64,000 bases of DNA, from the NCBI GenBank assembly GCA_977006965.1, contig OZ345379.1:1922001-1986000 (forward strand), written 5' to 3'. Under the pieces are notes generated by a model. That model saw only the letters and a program-made list of their open reading frames with translations, was not told the origin of the DNA and did not search any database. Origin of the DNA: Phymatolithon calcareum (Eukaryota; Rhodophyta; Florideophyceae; Hapalidiales). Position 1 is the first letter of the stretch. Every line of letters starts with the position of its first letter. Shown here one piece after another: positions 55,165-64,000 of the stretch. Made by a program: the position numbers and the translations under genes.

Positions 55165-58029
55165 TTACTCGTTCTTAGCGCCTATCATAACAGCCCCCCC
55201 GTCACGAGGAGGCGGATTGAATGACTTCAGTGGGAGAGTAAAATTTTTGAAGTTAGGGCGGTTCACGGGCTTTGTCAAGATATCCGCTAGCATGTCTTGA
55301 CTACGGATGTAGTGAGGTTCGACTGACTTTTTCTTCACGTGGTCTTGGATATGATGATATCGGATGTCGATGTATTTGCTTCGTCGCGTTTGCGAGTTGT
55401 TCATGGCGACTTTGATGGCCGCCTGATTGTCCATGCACAGCTTCGTGGGTTCTGCAGCAAGCTGGTTCAGCTCGGTAAGTATGTTGCGCAACCAGAGCGT
55501 TTGCTGGACAGCAGTCGAGGCAGCAATGTACTCTGCCTCGCACGTTGAGAGTGCGACTGTGTTTTGCCGTTTGGACGTCCAGTGTATCGGTGCGTTGTTG
55601 AGGGTGTGTATTATACCGCTTACTGACTTGCGGGTATCTTTGCAGCTTGCATAATCGGCGTCTGCGTATGTTGTTAACGGCGCGTGACTGGCCGGGTATA
55701 GTATACCGAGGTTTTTTGTGCCTTGAAGGTATCTTACCAAGCGCTTTAGCGCTATCCAGTGCCTATCTGTCGGCGTTTTGGCTGCTCTCGCAAGCGTGTT
55801 CACGATGAATGTTATGTCGTAGCGTGTACAGTCCGCGAGATAGCGCAGGTCTCCAATTGTTTTCTCAAAAATGGATTGAATGTCGGACCGGAACTTTTCA
55901 GAGGGCTCTGCGAGGTGAAGGTCGAGGCCATCTGCGTATGGGTAGTCTGTGTGTGCCGCGGCTACCAGCCGAAGCTGATGAACAATCGCGTCAATGATGT
56001 GCGGCTGGGATATGTGGATTCCTTGGGGGTTGCGTTGTATTTTCCAGTTGAGATATTGCGTTGGGACTCCGAGGCGTTTGACTTTGTACTTCTGTTGCAG
56101 TGTTTTGAACAGTGAATCAGTTAGGTCAGCATGGGTGGAGGCTGCAAGAAAGTCGTCTATACAGACGGCGATTATTATGTACCGACCTGACCCCATTCGT
56201 CGAAAGAATAGGCATGGTTCAGATTTCAGGGGTGAATATCCGTGCTTCTTAAGATACGTCTTCATAGCTTCAAGATAGATGTAGCCACCTTGTTTAGTGC
56301 CATATAGGTTCTTCTTAAGTTCCCCGGCAGTATAGGGGTGTTTGTACGCTCCATTAAAGCGAGGATGTTGATAAACATATACTTTGGTGGGATGATTAAA
56401 TTCTTCGTGGAGAAACGCCGATTCAAAATCGAAATGTTCCAGATGTAACCCATGTTGTGCTGCCAGAGCGTACAGTATTCGCAATGATGATTTGTCTGCC
56501 ATATGTGTTGCTGTTTTGTTTGGATCATAGTGGATATGGGGCTCCATGAGGTCCCCGCGCGCCGAACAGCGCGCTTTGCGTTTAGAAATATGGTTGTTGT
56601 GATCGCGTTTGTACCTGTAACTCATTGTGAGTGGAATTATTTTCGCGCTGCGTGGGATGGCAGTGGTTGGTAGCCATTTGATGGCTTGAAGACGATCCAG
56701 TGTGTCAAGTTCTGCATCGTGGGGCTTTGACCATGCTTGTGCATCTGGATACCGTTGTGCTGCTTTATAGTTCGGTGGAGCGGGAGTAAATGCCGTGATG
56801 GTCAGAGGGGCCTGTTTTTGTGCTCCATTGCTCTTTGTGGAAAAAGCTTGGAAGTACCTGCTTTTCTTTACGTCTGCACTTCTGGCCATGATGCCAATCT
56901 GGTTTGGTTCGATTGGGATCATCGAAAATGCCTGAGATGTGCGACGAACTGGGTCAGTGTCTGCATAGTATGGCGTAAAGTTGATGGCCTTGATGGAGTG
57001 GTACGTTTTGCTTCGCAGGTTATACACGACTATGTGGTTCACATCTTCTGCGTACATATATCGGGCCGGAAATGCGCGCGTGCTTAACTTCTTTTTGTCA
57101 GAAAGATTTGGGATGTGTCCAAGCTGCCCAAAAGTGAAAATGCGCTGCACATTTGGTGGTTCTTCGTGCCATATGGTGTACGGTATGTTACGGGCACCAT
57201 GGTGGTAGCTAATGTTGTATTTAAATACAGCATCACGGACTGCATCCTCCCAAAATGTATCGTCGAGGCGTGCTGCCGCAAGGGATGCACGCGCTTTGTT
57301 GCAGAGCGTGTAGTTGATTCGCTCGGCTATTCCGTTTTCCTGAGGCGAGTATGGTGTCGTAGGGATGTATGTTATTCCTCGGTCTGAGTAGTATTTGCGC
57401 ATGCAGTTGGATTGGTACTCGCGAGCGTTGTCGCTGCGGAATTCTCGAGGATATGTGTGGTGCTTATTCCTAATATGCTCGAGCACTTGGCATGTACACA
57501 GAGATACCTTTCCGCGATTGGGCATGAAATGCAGAATACAATATCGAGAGTTAGTGTCGATGTAAGTGTTGAAGTATTTGTTTCCATGCCTTGAAGTGGG
57601 GGTGATGGGTCCGCAGACGTCCGATGAGATTCGTGCTGCTACTGCACCTGTGTGGTCCTTAGAAGAGTGGGCGCCGCGTCGTGTTTTTCCAGTACTGCAT
57701 GCACTGCATGACATCCGTGGGGGCTGAAGCTTAAGCTCTTCGGGAAGTCCCGGTAGAAGGTTGTTTTTAGCCATGAGGTTTATAGTGAGAGGACGTAAGT
57801 GTCCAAGTTTTAAATGCCAATCCATGTATGCAGTCGTTTTGGGACTGCATTTGCTCGAATGTCCTTCTGCCGGTGAGTTTGCCAATGTTGGTTCTGGTTG
57901 AGTTCTAGGAATAGTGCTTAGTTGTGGGATAGCGAGGGGAAAAGTGGATTGACTTGACAAATCTGGACTTGTTTTACGAGATTGATTTTGAGAAAAGATT
58001 GGTTTACCGCGATCCTGTTCTTGTAGCAA
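55165..58029 (-). CDS. Copia-2 pol: integrase, reverse transcriptase, RNase H
   Basis: 954 codons, no internal stop. GAG-pre-integrase zinc site H72/H77/C108/C111 (WHLKLGHL ... CSAC). Integrase core with D137 (SSDVCGP), D200 (RSDNARE) and E236 (ENGIAER). RT with D534 (FDFESAFL) and catalytic VCIDDFLA (623-626; CIDD in place of YVDD). RNase H with TYADADYASC near 788, STCEAEY near 828 and MDNQAA. No own ATG at the 5' end: the frame begins inside the gag overlap (58004-58029) and lies +1 to gag, so it is probably made by +1 frameshifting as in Ty1. The stop lies inside the 3' LTR. Confidence 0.92.
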   Translation of the reverse strand: MLQEQDRGKPIFSQNQSRKTSPDLSSQSTFPLAIPQLSTIPRTQPEPTLANSPAEGHSSKCSPKTTAYMDWHLKLGHLRPLTINLMAKNNLLPGLPEELKLQPPRMSCSACSTGKTRRGAHSSKDHTGAVAARISSDVCGPITPTSRHGNKYFNTYIDTNSRYCILHFMPNRGKVSLCTCQVLEHIRNKHHTYPREFRSDNAREYQSNCMRKYYSDRGITYIPTTPYSPQENGIAERINYTLCNKARASLAAARLDDTFWEDAVRDAVFKYNISYHHGARNIPYTIWHEEPPNVQRIFTFGQLGHIPNLSDKKKLSTRAFPARYMYAEDVNHIVVYNLRSKTYHSIKAINFTPYYADTDPVRRTSQAFSMIPIEPNQIGIMARSADVKKSRYFQAFSTKSNGAQKQAPLTITAFTPAPPNYKAAQRYPDAQAWSKPHDAELDTLDRLQAIKWLPTTAIPRSAKIIPLTMSYRYKRDHNNHISKRKARCSARGDLMEPHIHYDPNKTATHMADKSSLRILYALAAQHGLHLEHFDFESAFLHEEFNHPTKVYVYQHPRFNGAYKHPYTAGELKKNLYGTKQGGYIYLEAMKTYLKKHGYSPLKSEPCLFFRRMGSGRYIIIAVCIDDFLAASTHADLTDSLFKTLQQKYKVKRLGVPTQYLNWKIQRNPQGIHISQPHIIDAIVHQLRLVAAAHTDYPYADGLDLHLAEPSEKFRSDIQSIFEKTIGDLRYLADCTRYDITFIVNTLARAAKTPTDRHWIALKRLVRYLQGTKNLGILYPASHAPLTTYADADYASCKDTRKSVSGIIHTLNNAPIHWTSKRQNTVALSTCEAEYIAASTAVQQTLWLRNILTELNQLAAEPTKLCMDNQAAIKVAMNNSQTRRSKYIDIRYHHIQDHVKKKSVEPHYIRSQDMLADILTKPVNRPNFKNFTLPLKSFNPPPRDGGAVMIGAKNE

Positions 58030-59539
58030 TAGCCGGAAGTGTTCTTGCAGAAAAGGCTTTTGTTCGCAATTGTGATTGAAAGTATGAACGGCGTGCGTGC
58101 TTGTCGTCTTCTGGGGTGGTGTTTAGTGTGTACAACCCCTGTCTAAATGTAGCAGTGCTGAGTATGTGGGGATGAGAGGAAGGTGTTTTCATTATGTATG
58201 CGTGATCAGGATGGAACTCCACTTTTCCGTGCTGCTTCGCCAGCGTGTGCACGGAAATGAGATTGCGCGAAATGGCGGGAGATACAACAGCATCATGTAC
58301 CTGTAGTTTGAATTTAGGCGTCTTGATCGAGATCTGCCCAGTGTGAGTGATTTTGTGAAGCATACCGTTGGCAGTTTGCGTTAGTACTTCTCCTCGGACG
58401 AGGTGCATGGAGGGACTTGGGGCATGCAGGTGTGTCGGGTGTGCTGCAGAATCGAGGTGATACTTACGCGGAAGGTTGTGCTGCTTAGTGTTCTGCTCTT
58501 CCTGTGTTCCATGGGGTGGTGTGGGCGTCAATGCAGGATTAGTGCTCGCGGCTGCCTGCTGCTCGAGCATGGCCAATCGCAGCGCTATCTCATTAAGTTC
58601 GATTTGGTATGTAGCTGGTTCCTGGCTTTGGAAGTGAGGCTGGTTTGCTGTTTGATGTTCGCCATAGGACAATGATTGCATATTGGCTTGTGCTGAAGCG
58701 CGGTGCTGGTTCTGCCGTATGCACTGGGTGTCGCTGTGTGTACCGGAGGCATGGAAAGAGCACCACGGTCCAACATATCCAGGGGGCCGTGGACAGTTTT
58801 TAGAGATTAACTGGGGCTGTCGCTGTCTGTAGCGTTGGCGGAAGTATTGTTGATTGGGACGATAGGGCTGCGGCCTGTACTGGGGCTGGATCGGGATCTG
58901 CTCAGTCTTCATCAGGAGTGTTGGTGACACCATCGGTTTCAATTTTTGTTGGATGTCGCTGGCTGCCTGTCGATAGAGTGCAGTGTGTATGATTTGTCTT
59001 TTGAATGCATTGATAGTTTGAGGAGGATTTCGTATCATTTCTTCTCCCGTGGTTACGAATTCCGGGTTATGTCGAAGTCCTTCCACCAGAAACCGAATTG
59101 TTGTACTCTCCTGTGATATAGCCGGAAATCTAGCATTGATCATTTTCGTACGAAGCTTGAGATGTTCATCAACGTATTCCGCAACAGTCTTTTCGGGAGT
59201 GAACTGTATGGCACGCGCTTCTGCTGTAAGAAGGGCATGATCTTCGATGTTCCTGTGGTTGAGATGGTGCTCGAGGGCGACGCATATGTCGTGGGGTGTC
59301 TTGCTAAACGTTTCTGGATCCATTTTAGCGGATATGGAGCTCGGTATACTCTGCATGATGAGACTGCGGACCTTTGCTTGCTTGACGCGGAAGGTGGCCG
59401 CTGCGGCCGGAGTATCGGGCTCTTCTGGGTTTTCGGTGACGTGGGTCGTTGCTTGAAGAATGGCTGCCGAGTTGATCAGCTCCTGATGCCAAAATGCGAA
59501 ATTGTTTGGGTCTAGTGGTGAGGGCTTAAAAAAGTCCAT
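58004..59539 (-). CDS. Copia-2 gag-protease
   Basis: 511 codons from ATG 59537-59539 (MDFFKPSPLDPNNFAFWHQE). The N-terminal 200 residues are the gag capsid-like region typical of copia (FWHQELINSA; EYVDEHLKLRTKM). A Gln/Pro/Arg-rich linker follows, then a Cys/His cluster CSFHASGTHSDTQC, which could be the nucleic-acid knuckle. Next is the aspartic protease motif YHLDSAAHPTHL (DSA in place of DSG/DTG) with the ISRNLISVHTLAKQHG strand. It ends at TAA just after the pol frame begins, consistent with frameshift expression. Confidence 0.88.
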   Translation of the reverse strand: MDFFKPSPLDPNNFAFWHQELINSAAILQATTHVTENPEEPDTPAAAATFRVKQAKVRSLIMQSIPSSISAKMDPETFSKTPHDICVALEHHLNHRNIEDHALLTAEARAIQFTPEKTVAEYVDEHLKLRTKMINARFPAISQESTTIRFLVEGLRHNPEFVTTGEEMIRNPPQTINAFKRQIIHTALYRQAASDIQQKLKPMVSPTLLMKTEQIPIQPQYRPQPYRPNQQYFRQRYRQRQPQLISKNCPRPPGYVGPWCSFHASGTHSDTQCIRQNQHRASAQANMQSLSYGEHQTANQPHFQSQEPATYQIELNEIALRLAMLEQQAAASTNPALTPTPPHGTQEEQNTKQHNLPRKYHLDSAAHPTHLHAPSPSMHLVRGEVLTQTANGMLHKITHTGQISIKTPKFKLQVHDAVVSPAISRNLISVHTLAKQHGKVEFHPDHAYIMKTPSSHPHILSTATFRQGLYTLNTTPEDDKHARRSYFQSQLRTKAFSARTLPAIATRTGSR

Positions 59540-59812
59540 TGTGGTGGGTGTGTTGACGTTATGTCGTAGATTGCGGAGTTGTTCGTTTCTCCAGATATCT
59601 GAAACTGTTGCTCGGCGGAGTCTTCGAGCTTCCCGGTCGGATGGATACGGTTCTGCCGTTTTGGGTGGTGATGGGTTATGTTGCTGTGCATGTGGTGGTG
59701 CTTGCGTGGATCGTTGATGCTTCGATGGCTATGATTGTTTTGTCTTGATGCTTGTTGTGGGATGTGGGTGGGTTAAGTTTGATAGAACTGGGAACGATGT
59801 TGATGACGAAGC

Positions 59813-59827
59813 GCTGGGCCCATAACC
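59813..59827 (-). other. Copia-2 primer binding site (half tRNA-iMet type)
   Basis: The minus strand reads GGTTATGGGCCCAGC directly after the 5' LTR. This is the complement of GCTGGGCCCATAACC, the anticodon arm of eukaryotic initiator tRNA-Met. Drosophila copia and some fungal elements prime from a cleaved half of this tRNA. The position, touching the LTR end, supports it. Confidence 0.85.
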
Positions 59828-60518
59828 TGTGATGAGGTGCGCTTGCCCAGATCGTCGTCCTCCGAGGGTCTGGGCCTTTATACCCTAATGTCTGCTACGT
59901 GTAGCGCCTATCATAACAAACAGCAATGTTCGAGTGTAATCGCTTCCTCCTCTCGCTTGTGAAGCTCTTCTTCTTTCTGAAAACGTGAGATTTGCAGCTG
60001 ATCTCTGTAAAGCAACACGAGGAGTCATGTGTACCGCAAGATGAAAAGCTGTCAAGCATGGTCACAGCGTAAGCCAAGACTCAGTTTGGGCACAGCACGA
60101 GGCGAGGAAGAAAGAAATGTATATAGAGAGATCAGCAAATTTTTAAACAATACGGAATAATGATAAGCTTTGAAAGATGCCATTTTATCTCCAGCTGGGT
60201 AGCCAGTCAGTCTTAGATTAAACGACCATACTGCGCAACCTGTTCGTATTGTCGTCCATTCCGTGGGGGGACATCGAAGGGTAGTCGATTCGGCGTTCGA
60301 TCGTCGATCTTTGCATCTGCACTGCTGTTTCAGAGGGAAAGGAGCGCTGAGTTCGACACGTCTTTTTTCCATGTAGTTCCTCCATAGTCGAGAACACGTT
60401 GGTCTTCAATTAGTGCTCGAAAGACTGTAGTTGAGCACTGGCATCCTGTCGGAAAAGCACAGTATCTTTCAGTAAGAACGGCAGATAAGCTATTGCAACG
60501 GAATTCAACAGTCATCTC

Positions 60519-61301
60519 GAGACCCAATGCGAATAGTGGGGGAAGGGCCTGACCGGACCGAACGGACCACAAGCGACAATGAACAAGATTTCGGCGCGGG
60601 CGCCCGTGTCCGCGCTGGCGCAAGTGGCCGCAGCAGCAACGCGCTTCTTCCGACGGTAATTCCGTCGGAAATGGCTGGCGCGATCGCGAACGCGCCCGCC
60701 TGGGACGCGGCAAATCGAAAACTTGCCACGCTCGAAATGCCAGACCCAACCCCGCCGTCGCTGGATTTCGAAGAAATCTTGCGAATTTAAGCGGATTTGA
60801 TACAGGCCGGTAATGATAACCGGTCCAGCTACCCGTGCAGCTGTGCGTCACAGGAAGGAGCCAAGAGCTCAGTCAGGAATTTTTCCCCGCTACATTGAAG
60901 GGTTTTTTGAAATGACAAGAGCTGTGCTCCGGCCTCCGAAGAAGACTATCACCTTGTGGTAGTATGGTAGTACATGGATTCCGCCCTGTGTGGTGTGCCG
61001 CAACGCTCAAGGAAACTGGGAGAGAAGACAGAAGGAAATGAAAGAAGGCAGAGAGATGATTAGCTATCGTGAACGTCATAAATGGTTTCCAACCCGAGAC
61101 ATCCATTTGAAGGACGGCGAATGAAGATTGGCTGCGTAGCGATATGGATGTTAAGCTGCGCCAGGGTCTGCCTGCACCTTGTGCATCTTGGACAGCTGTT
61201 GTGACATCAAGTACCACTCGTATCTGTTAAGGTCTACTGTAGCCTTAAGGATGCGGAGTTGTTCCATCAACTTCGAGAAATCCCGCAATAAAAGAAAGAA
61301 A
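60519..61301 (+). mobile_element. (AAAG)n-tailed retroposon, copy 2
   Basis: Flanked by AGTCATCTC (60510-60518; 61302-61310); duplication copy 1 has the site once near 16110-16118. The 3' 720 bp equals 47754-48487. The first 60 bp is different and includes AGGGCCTGACCGGACCGAAC, also found at 36350-36386. The 3' end is AATAAAAGAAAGAAA. The short ORF tail ends near 60790. Confidence 0.85.
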
Positions 61302-61633
61302 AGTCATCTCAGGAACTGAGGTAAATGATCTTAAAAGCCAGTTGGAAAATATTTATCTTTCGAGAAAAGTCGAATTCGCAATTTACACTCTCAAGCTTGA
61401 AGAGAATGAGAACACGGTTCTACCCGCTCTTTGTCGTTGTTGGACTATGAAGCTTCGACCTTCCACGTTCTTAAATCACCATCTTCCCCGAACACTGAAT
61501 ATACTGCAGTTTCTTTCACGGTGACATACCTTCGCGAAAATGTATCTGGTCTAGGGTCCGGGAGGGAAATTACAAGATAGTTGGAGAAAGAGGGACACGT
61601 TCCAAAGCATTTGCGCAGATGGCCGAAAGATAA

Positions 61634-62096
61634 TAATTAACGCCAGATCTAACGGGGGGATATGTGTTGATTTATTTTAAAAGCTCCCAAGGCCTCTCTT
61701 GAAGAGTAACAGGGCCGCTTTCGCACGATTTTTTAAGCTCACGTAGTTTGACTATTCAGTATATCTAACCCTAGAGTAAGTTCTCATTGTTCAAATATTG
61801 GAGAATCTCAACGGGTCTCTCCCTGCACAGATCTTCTACCGTTTTGTCTCGCACTCTTCCGATGAAATGTCTTCGAGAGGCAGTCCTCCCAGAACAGTGT
61901 AGGATGAGGTGCTCCACTTTCTCCTTGACGCCACACGGGCACATCTTGCATACTGGGTCGTAGAGCAGCGGTTCATCCTCGCTGTATCAATGGTGAAAGC
62001 TTGCCACAATAGGGCTGCAGTTCACTATGAACTGGTGCAGTACCACCTCTGCACGTCTCTGCGAGATGTGCGGATCTTTCGGAAGCGTAATATGAA
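61634..62096 (-). pseudogene. LINE 3' fragment (post-RNase H zinc knuckle and 3'UTR)
   Basis: Absent from copy 1 of the duplication. The minus strand reads CKMCPCGVKEKVEHLILHC ... RTASRRHFIGRV ... VEDLCRERP. The CxCG...E...HL...C knuckle is the usual C-terminal end of RNase H-bearing LINE ORF2 proteins. The 3'UTR part (61676-61740) resembles 1224-1280. It may belong to the LINE family at 38.1 kb. Confidence 0.7.
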
Positions 62097-64000
62097 ATTC
62101 GTTCGGCTGTCCCGCGATACTATTTTCAAGAGGGGAATAGCGAACACCGTATGCCTACGAGAAGTCTCGCGTTATTTCTTAGTGCAACATAATTGGCGCT
62201 TCACCTTCAAAGCACCCTCTCATTGTGCGAAACTCGTGTTAGCCCACAGAACTAACCGTTCTGGTCTCGTAGTTTCAACTCAGTTTCATGAATTCTTGTC
62301 CCGGTTGATCACCACACTCCGCTACACGAGACATACTAGAATCCGTTGCGATAGCTGCACACGTTAGATAAGACATTCCCAGCCCTCAATCGTAGAAGGT
62401 GGCAAGGAGAAACAACCACACGTACGATAAAATCCAACACAAACTCTATCAGCGATCCCACCCTCAACGAAGACTGCGATAGCGACGAGTGGTCTCATCA
62501 GCCTTAGCCACGCTACACCAGCCATCGAAATGGCTTTTTCAACGCCGAGTTCTCTAATAGTAGCAAGTGAAACGGAGCTGATGGAAATTTTATAGGCATG
62601 AAAAAGGAGAGGGACATGATTAATAATACTATGGAGTCTCTAAATGTACATTGCTGCACCTGCGACGATTTCTCCCGGACAATTCTGTGTGCACAAATTC
62701 TATAACGACTGGAAATGTTCACAAAATGGCTGTGAGAAAGGAATCTGGCTCCTCTGATCACCAAATTCAGCTCCTCCATCTTTCTTCATGCTTTACTATT
62801 AAGCTGAGGACACGAATTCAAAGCGGCAACGCTCACACACAAGCGCTTTCCATGGCGAATAAATGTCACGTGCAGACTGATGCGACTTTGGGATCGCCGA
62901 ATGTAGGCATGTGCTATCTTCTTGGGGGAACGAAAGCAATGATTAGGAAGAAGTTCACAAGCATTTCTTTGCACAGCGAACTCCGCATAGATGACTTTCG
63001 AAATAGGACTACGGTCTTGGGTCATCGGGCTCCTTACTAAGTTCCTTTTAGAAATGACAGATACAGCCTTCAATGTCATTCGGAAAATACCAGACGGATT
63101 GGTAACTCTCATTGACCTACCCAGGGAAGACCAAAGCGCACTTTAAAATATCTGCAAAACCTTTCGTTCATCTTTCACCATTGACATGTGCTGTGTACTG
63201 ACCAGACGAACTGGCGCCCTCTTTCGCGTATTGAAGATGGTAGCGAATAAACGCAAAGAAGATGAAAGCAGGATTGGTAATAAAAAGTATGTCTTTTCAG
63301 ACCCTAGTAAATCTTTTGAGGTCGCAGTATAGCGTCTTTCAAGAAACAGTTCTGTGATGCACACAGTGACGAATGCAAACATGATATTGACGAGGCTGAA
63401 TGTTCATGGCTCACTTGCAGAAGATGCAATCAAGATCATCGATCGCCACACCAGCAATGAAGATAATATCTTCATTGATATATCTACCCTGGGTTTTTAT
63501 ATTCCAACCAAGTAGTGGGATTCGGCTGGTCATGTGGTGCCCTTCAGCCGCATTAAGTTCACAAGGCGCTAAAGACCTTGCACACAGTGCAGAGGAAACT
63601 ATGTTCACGAGCAGAGAAAAATCGCCTGCATTTGCAATAAGTGGCTCATTACCACCATAGTGATGTCGGAGATCCGCATTGGTTGCTAAGGAGCATTCTT
63701 GAGCACGGTAATGACAGAACATGTCAATTGCTATACCACTTTAGTCCTGCACGAGCAAGACGTCTCCGCCTTTACCATTGAAATTCAGCCACAATGAAAC
63801 AAAGAAGTGGATCAAAGAGCTCAGTATCGTTAGCACGCGACCTGAGTGTACTCACACCTCTCAATCTATCATATCAACAGTTCAAAAAGTTCTGCGAAAT
63901 CAGTGCACGGTTGTGTGTTTGTAGCAACCTTTGTGGTATGATATGCACCACGTCTGTTTTCTCGAATAAAATTTCGACGATGATTTCCGAATTTATCATA
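62097..64000 (-). pseudogene. Coding-like debris, copy 2 of the unidentified gene
   Basis: Matches 16600-18461. Protein-like pieces on the minus strand: 62786-63112 (MRVTNPSGIFRMT; SVISKRN) and 63411-63722 (CHYRAQECSLATNADLRHHYGGNE). Frames differ and stops have accumulated in both copies. No family assigned. Confidence 0.35.

Larger units (their letters stand above)
55048..59918 (-). mobile_element. Copia-2: Ty1/copia element, coding capacity intact
   Basis: Minus orientation. The 5' LTR is 59828-59918 (91 bp, TGTTATGATAG...CATCACA). The 3' LTR is 55048-55192 (145 bp), which contains an extra 54 bp between two copies of TGTYATGATAGGCGCTA. Target duplication AACAG at 55043-55047 and 59919-59923; duplication copy 1 has AACGG once near 15007. 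The primer site 59813-59827 is complementary to the anticodon arm of initiator tRNA-Met. A G7 purine tract abuts the 3' LTR (55194-55200). Gag-protease and pol ORFs overlap in different frames. Confidence 0.93.
48488..64000. repeat. Segmental duplication, copy 2 (reaches window edge)
   Basis: Collinear with 10166-18461 after removing these insertions: LTR element 49654-51362, Copia-2 55048-59918, retroposon 60519-61301 and LINE scrap about 61634-62096. The last bases (GATTTCCGAATTTATCATA) match 18443-18461. Confidence 0.9.

Overview
The window is nuclear DNA of a eukaryote. Evidence: a spliceosomal GT-AG intron of 81 bp, a Sin3-type PAH protein, an ER-type thioredoxin membrane protein, an ABCC transporter, and dense nests of LTR, LINE, SINE-like and hAT-type elements. 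Small or absent introns, few host genes and many Copia-type elements make me lean towards a red macroalga (florideophyte-like). That is an impression, not a result; no rRNA, tRNA or organelle gene is present to test it.

Layout. 0-8 kb holds most of the ordinary genes: a partial minus-strand ORF running off the left edge, a decayed LINE with a C2H2 finger (2.7-4.5 kb), a thioredoxin-fold membrane protein, a single-PAH protein and a possible P450-like protein. 8.1-10.2 kb is a palindrome-rich repeat (unit A). 10.2-18.5 kb is copy 1 of a large segmental duplication carrying an ABCC transporter and an unidentified coding-like flank. 18.7-26.5 kb is a complete but dead Copia-type element with 320-bp LTRs and a GTGTG target duplication; it carries an antisense cargo ORF with a papain-like Cys/His domain. 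26.5-30.8 kb is sparse, with one Cys-rich (CxC) broken gene. 30.8-36.3 kb is unit B, a second copy of the palindrome/LINE repeat, broken up by two hAT-type MITEs, a 92-bp MITE and a SINE-like element. 38.0-39.9 kb holds a LINE with an RNase H start and a nitrate-transporter fragment.

41-47.5 kb is an unusual accessory block: a relative of the papain-like cargo, a Sen1/Upf1-type SF1 helicase, a small acidic ORF, a 70-bp tandem array with two GAACWGTTC dyads per unit, and a protein with a GCR1-like DNA-binding domain. 48.5-64.0 kb is copy 2 of the duplication. It is interrupted by a 1.7-kb short LTR retrotransposon inside the transporter gene, a largely intact Copia element with a half-tRNA-iMet primer site, an (AAAG)n-tailed retroposon and a LINE 3' fragment.

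The two ABC transporter copies are broken in different places: copy 1 by two nonsense codons and one frameshift, copy 2 by the LTR insertion and a C-terminal frameshift. Because related sequences occur more than once, several insertions can be checked against an empty site inside this same window, which makes their ends and target duplications unusually secure.
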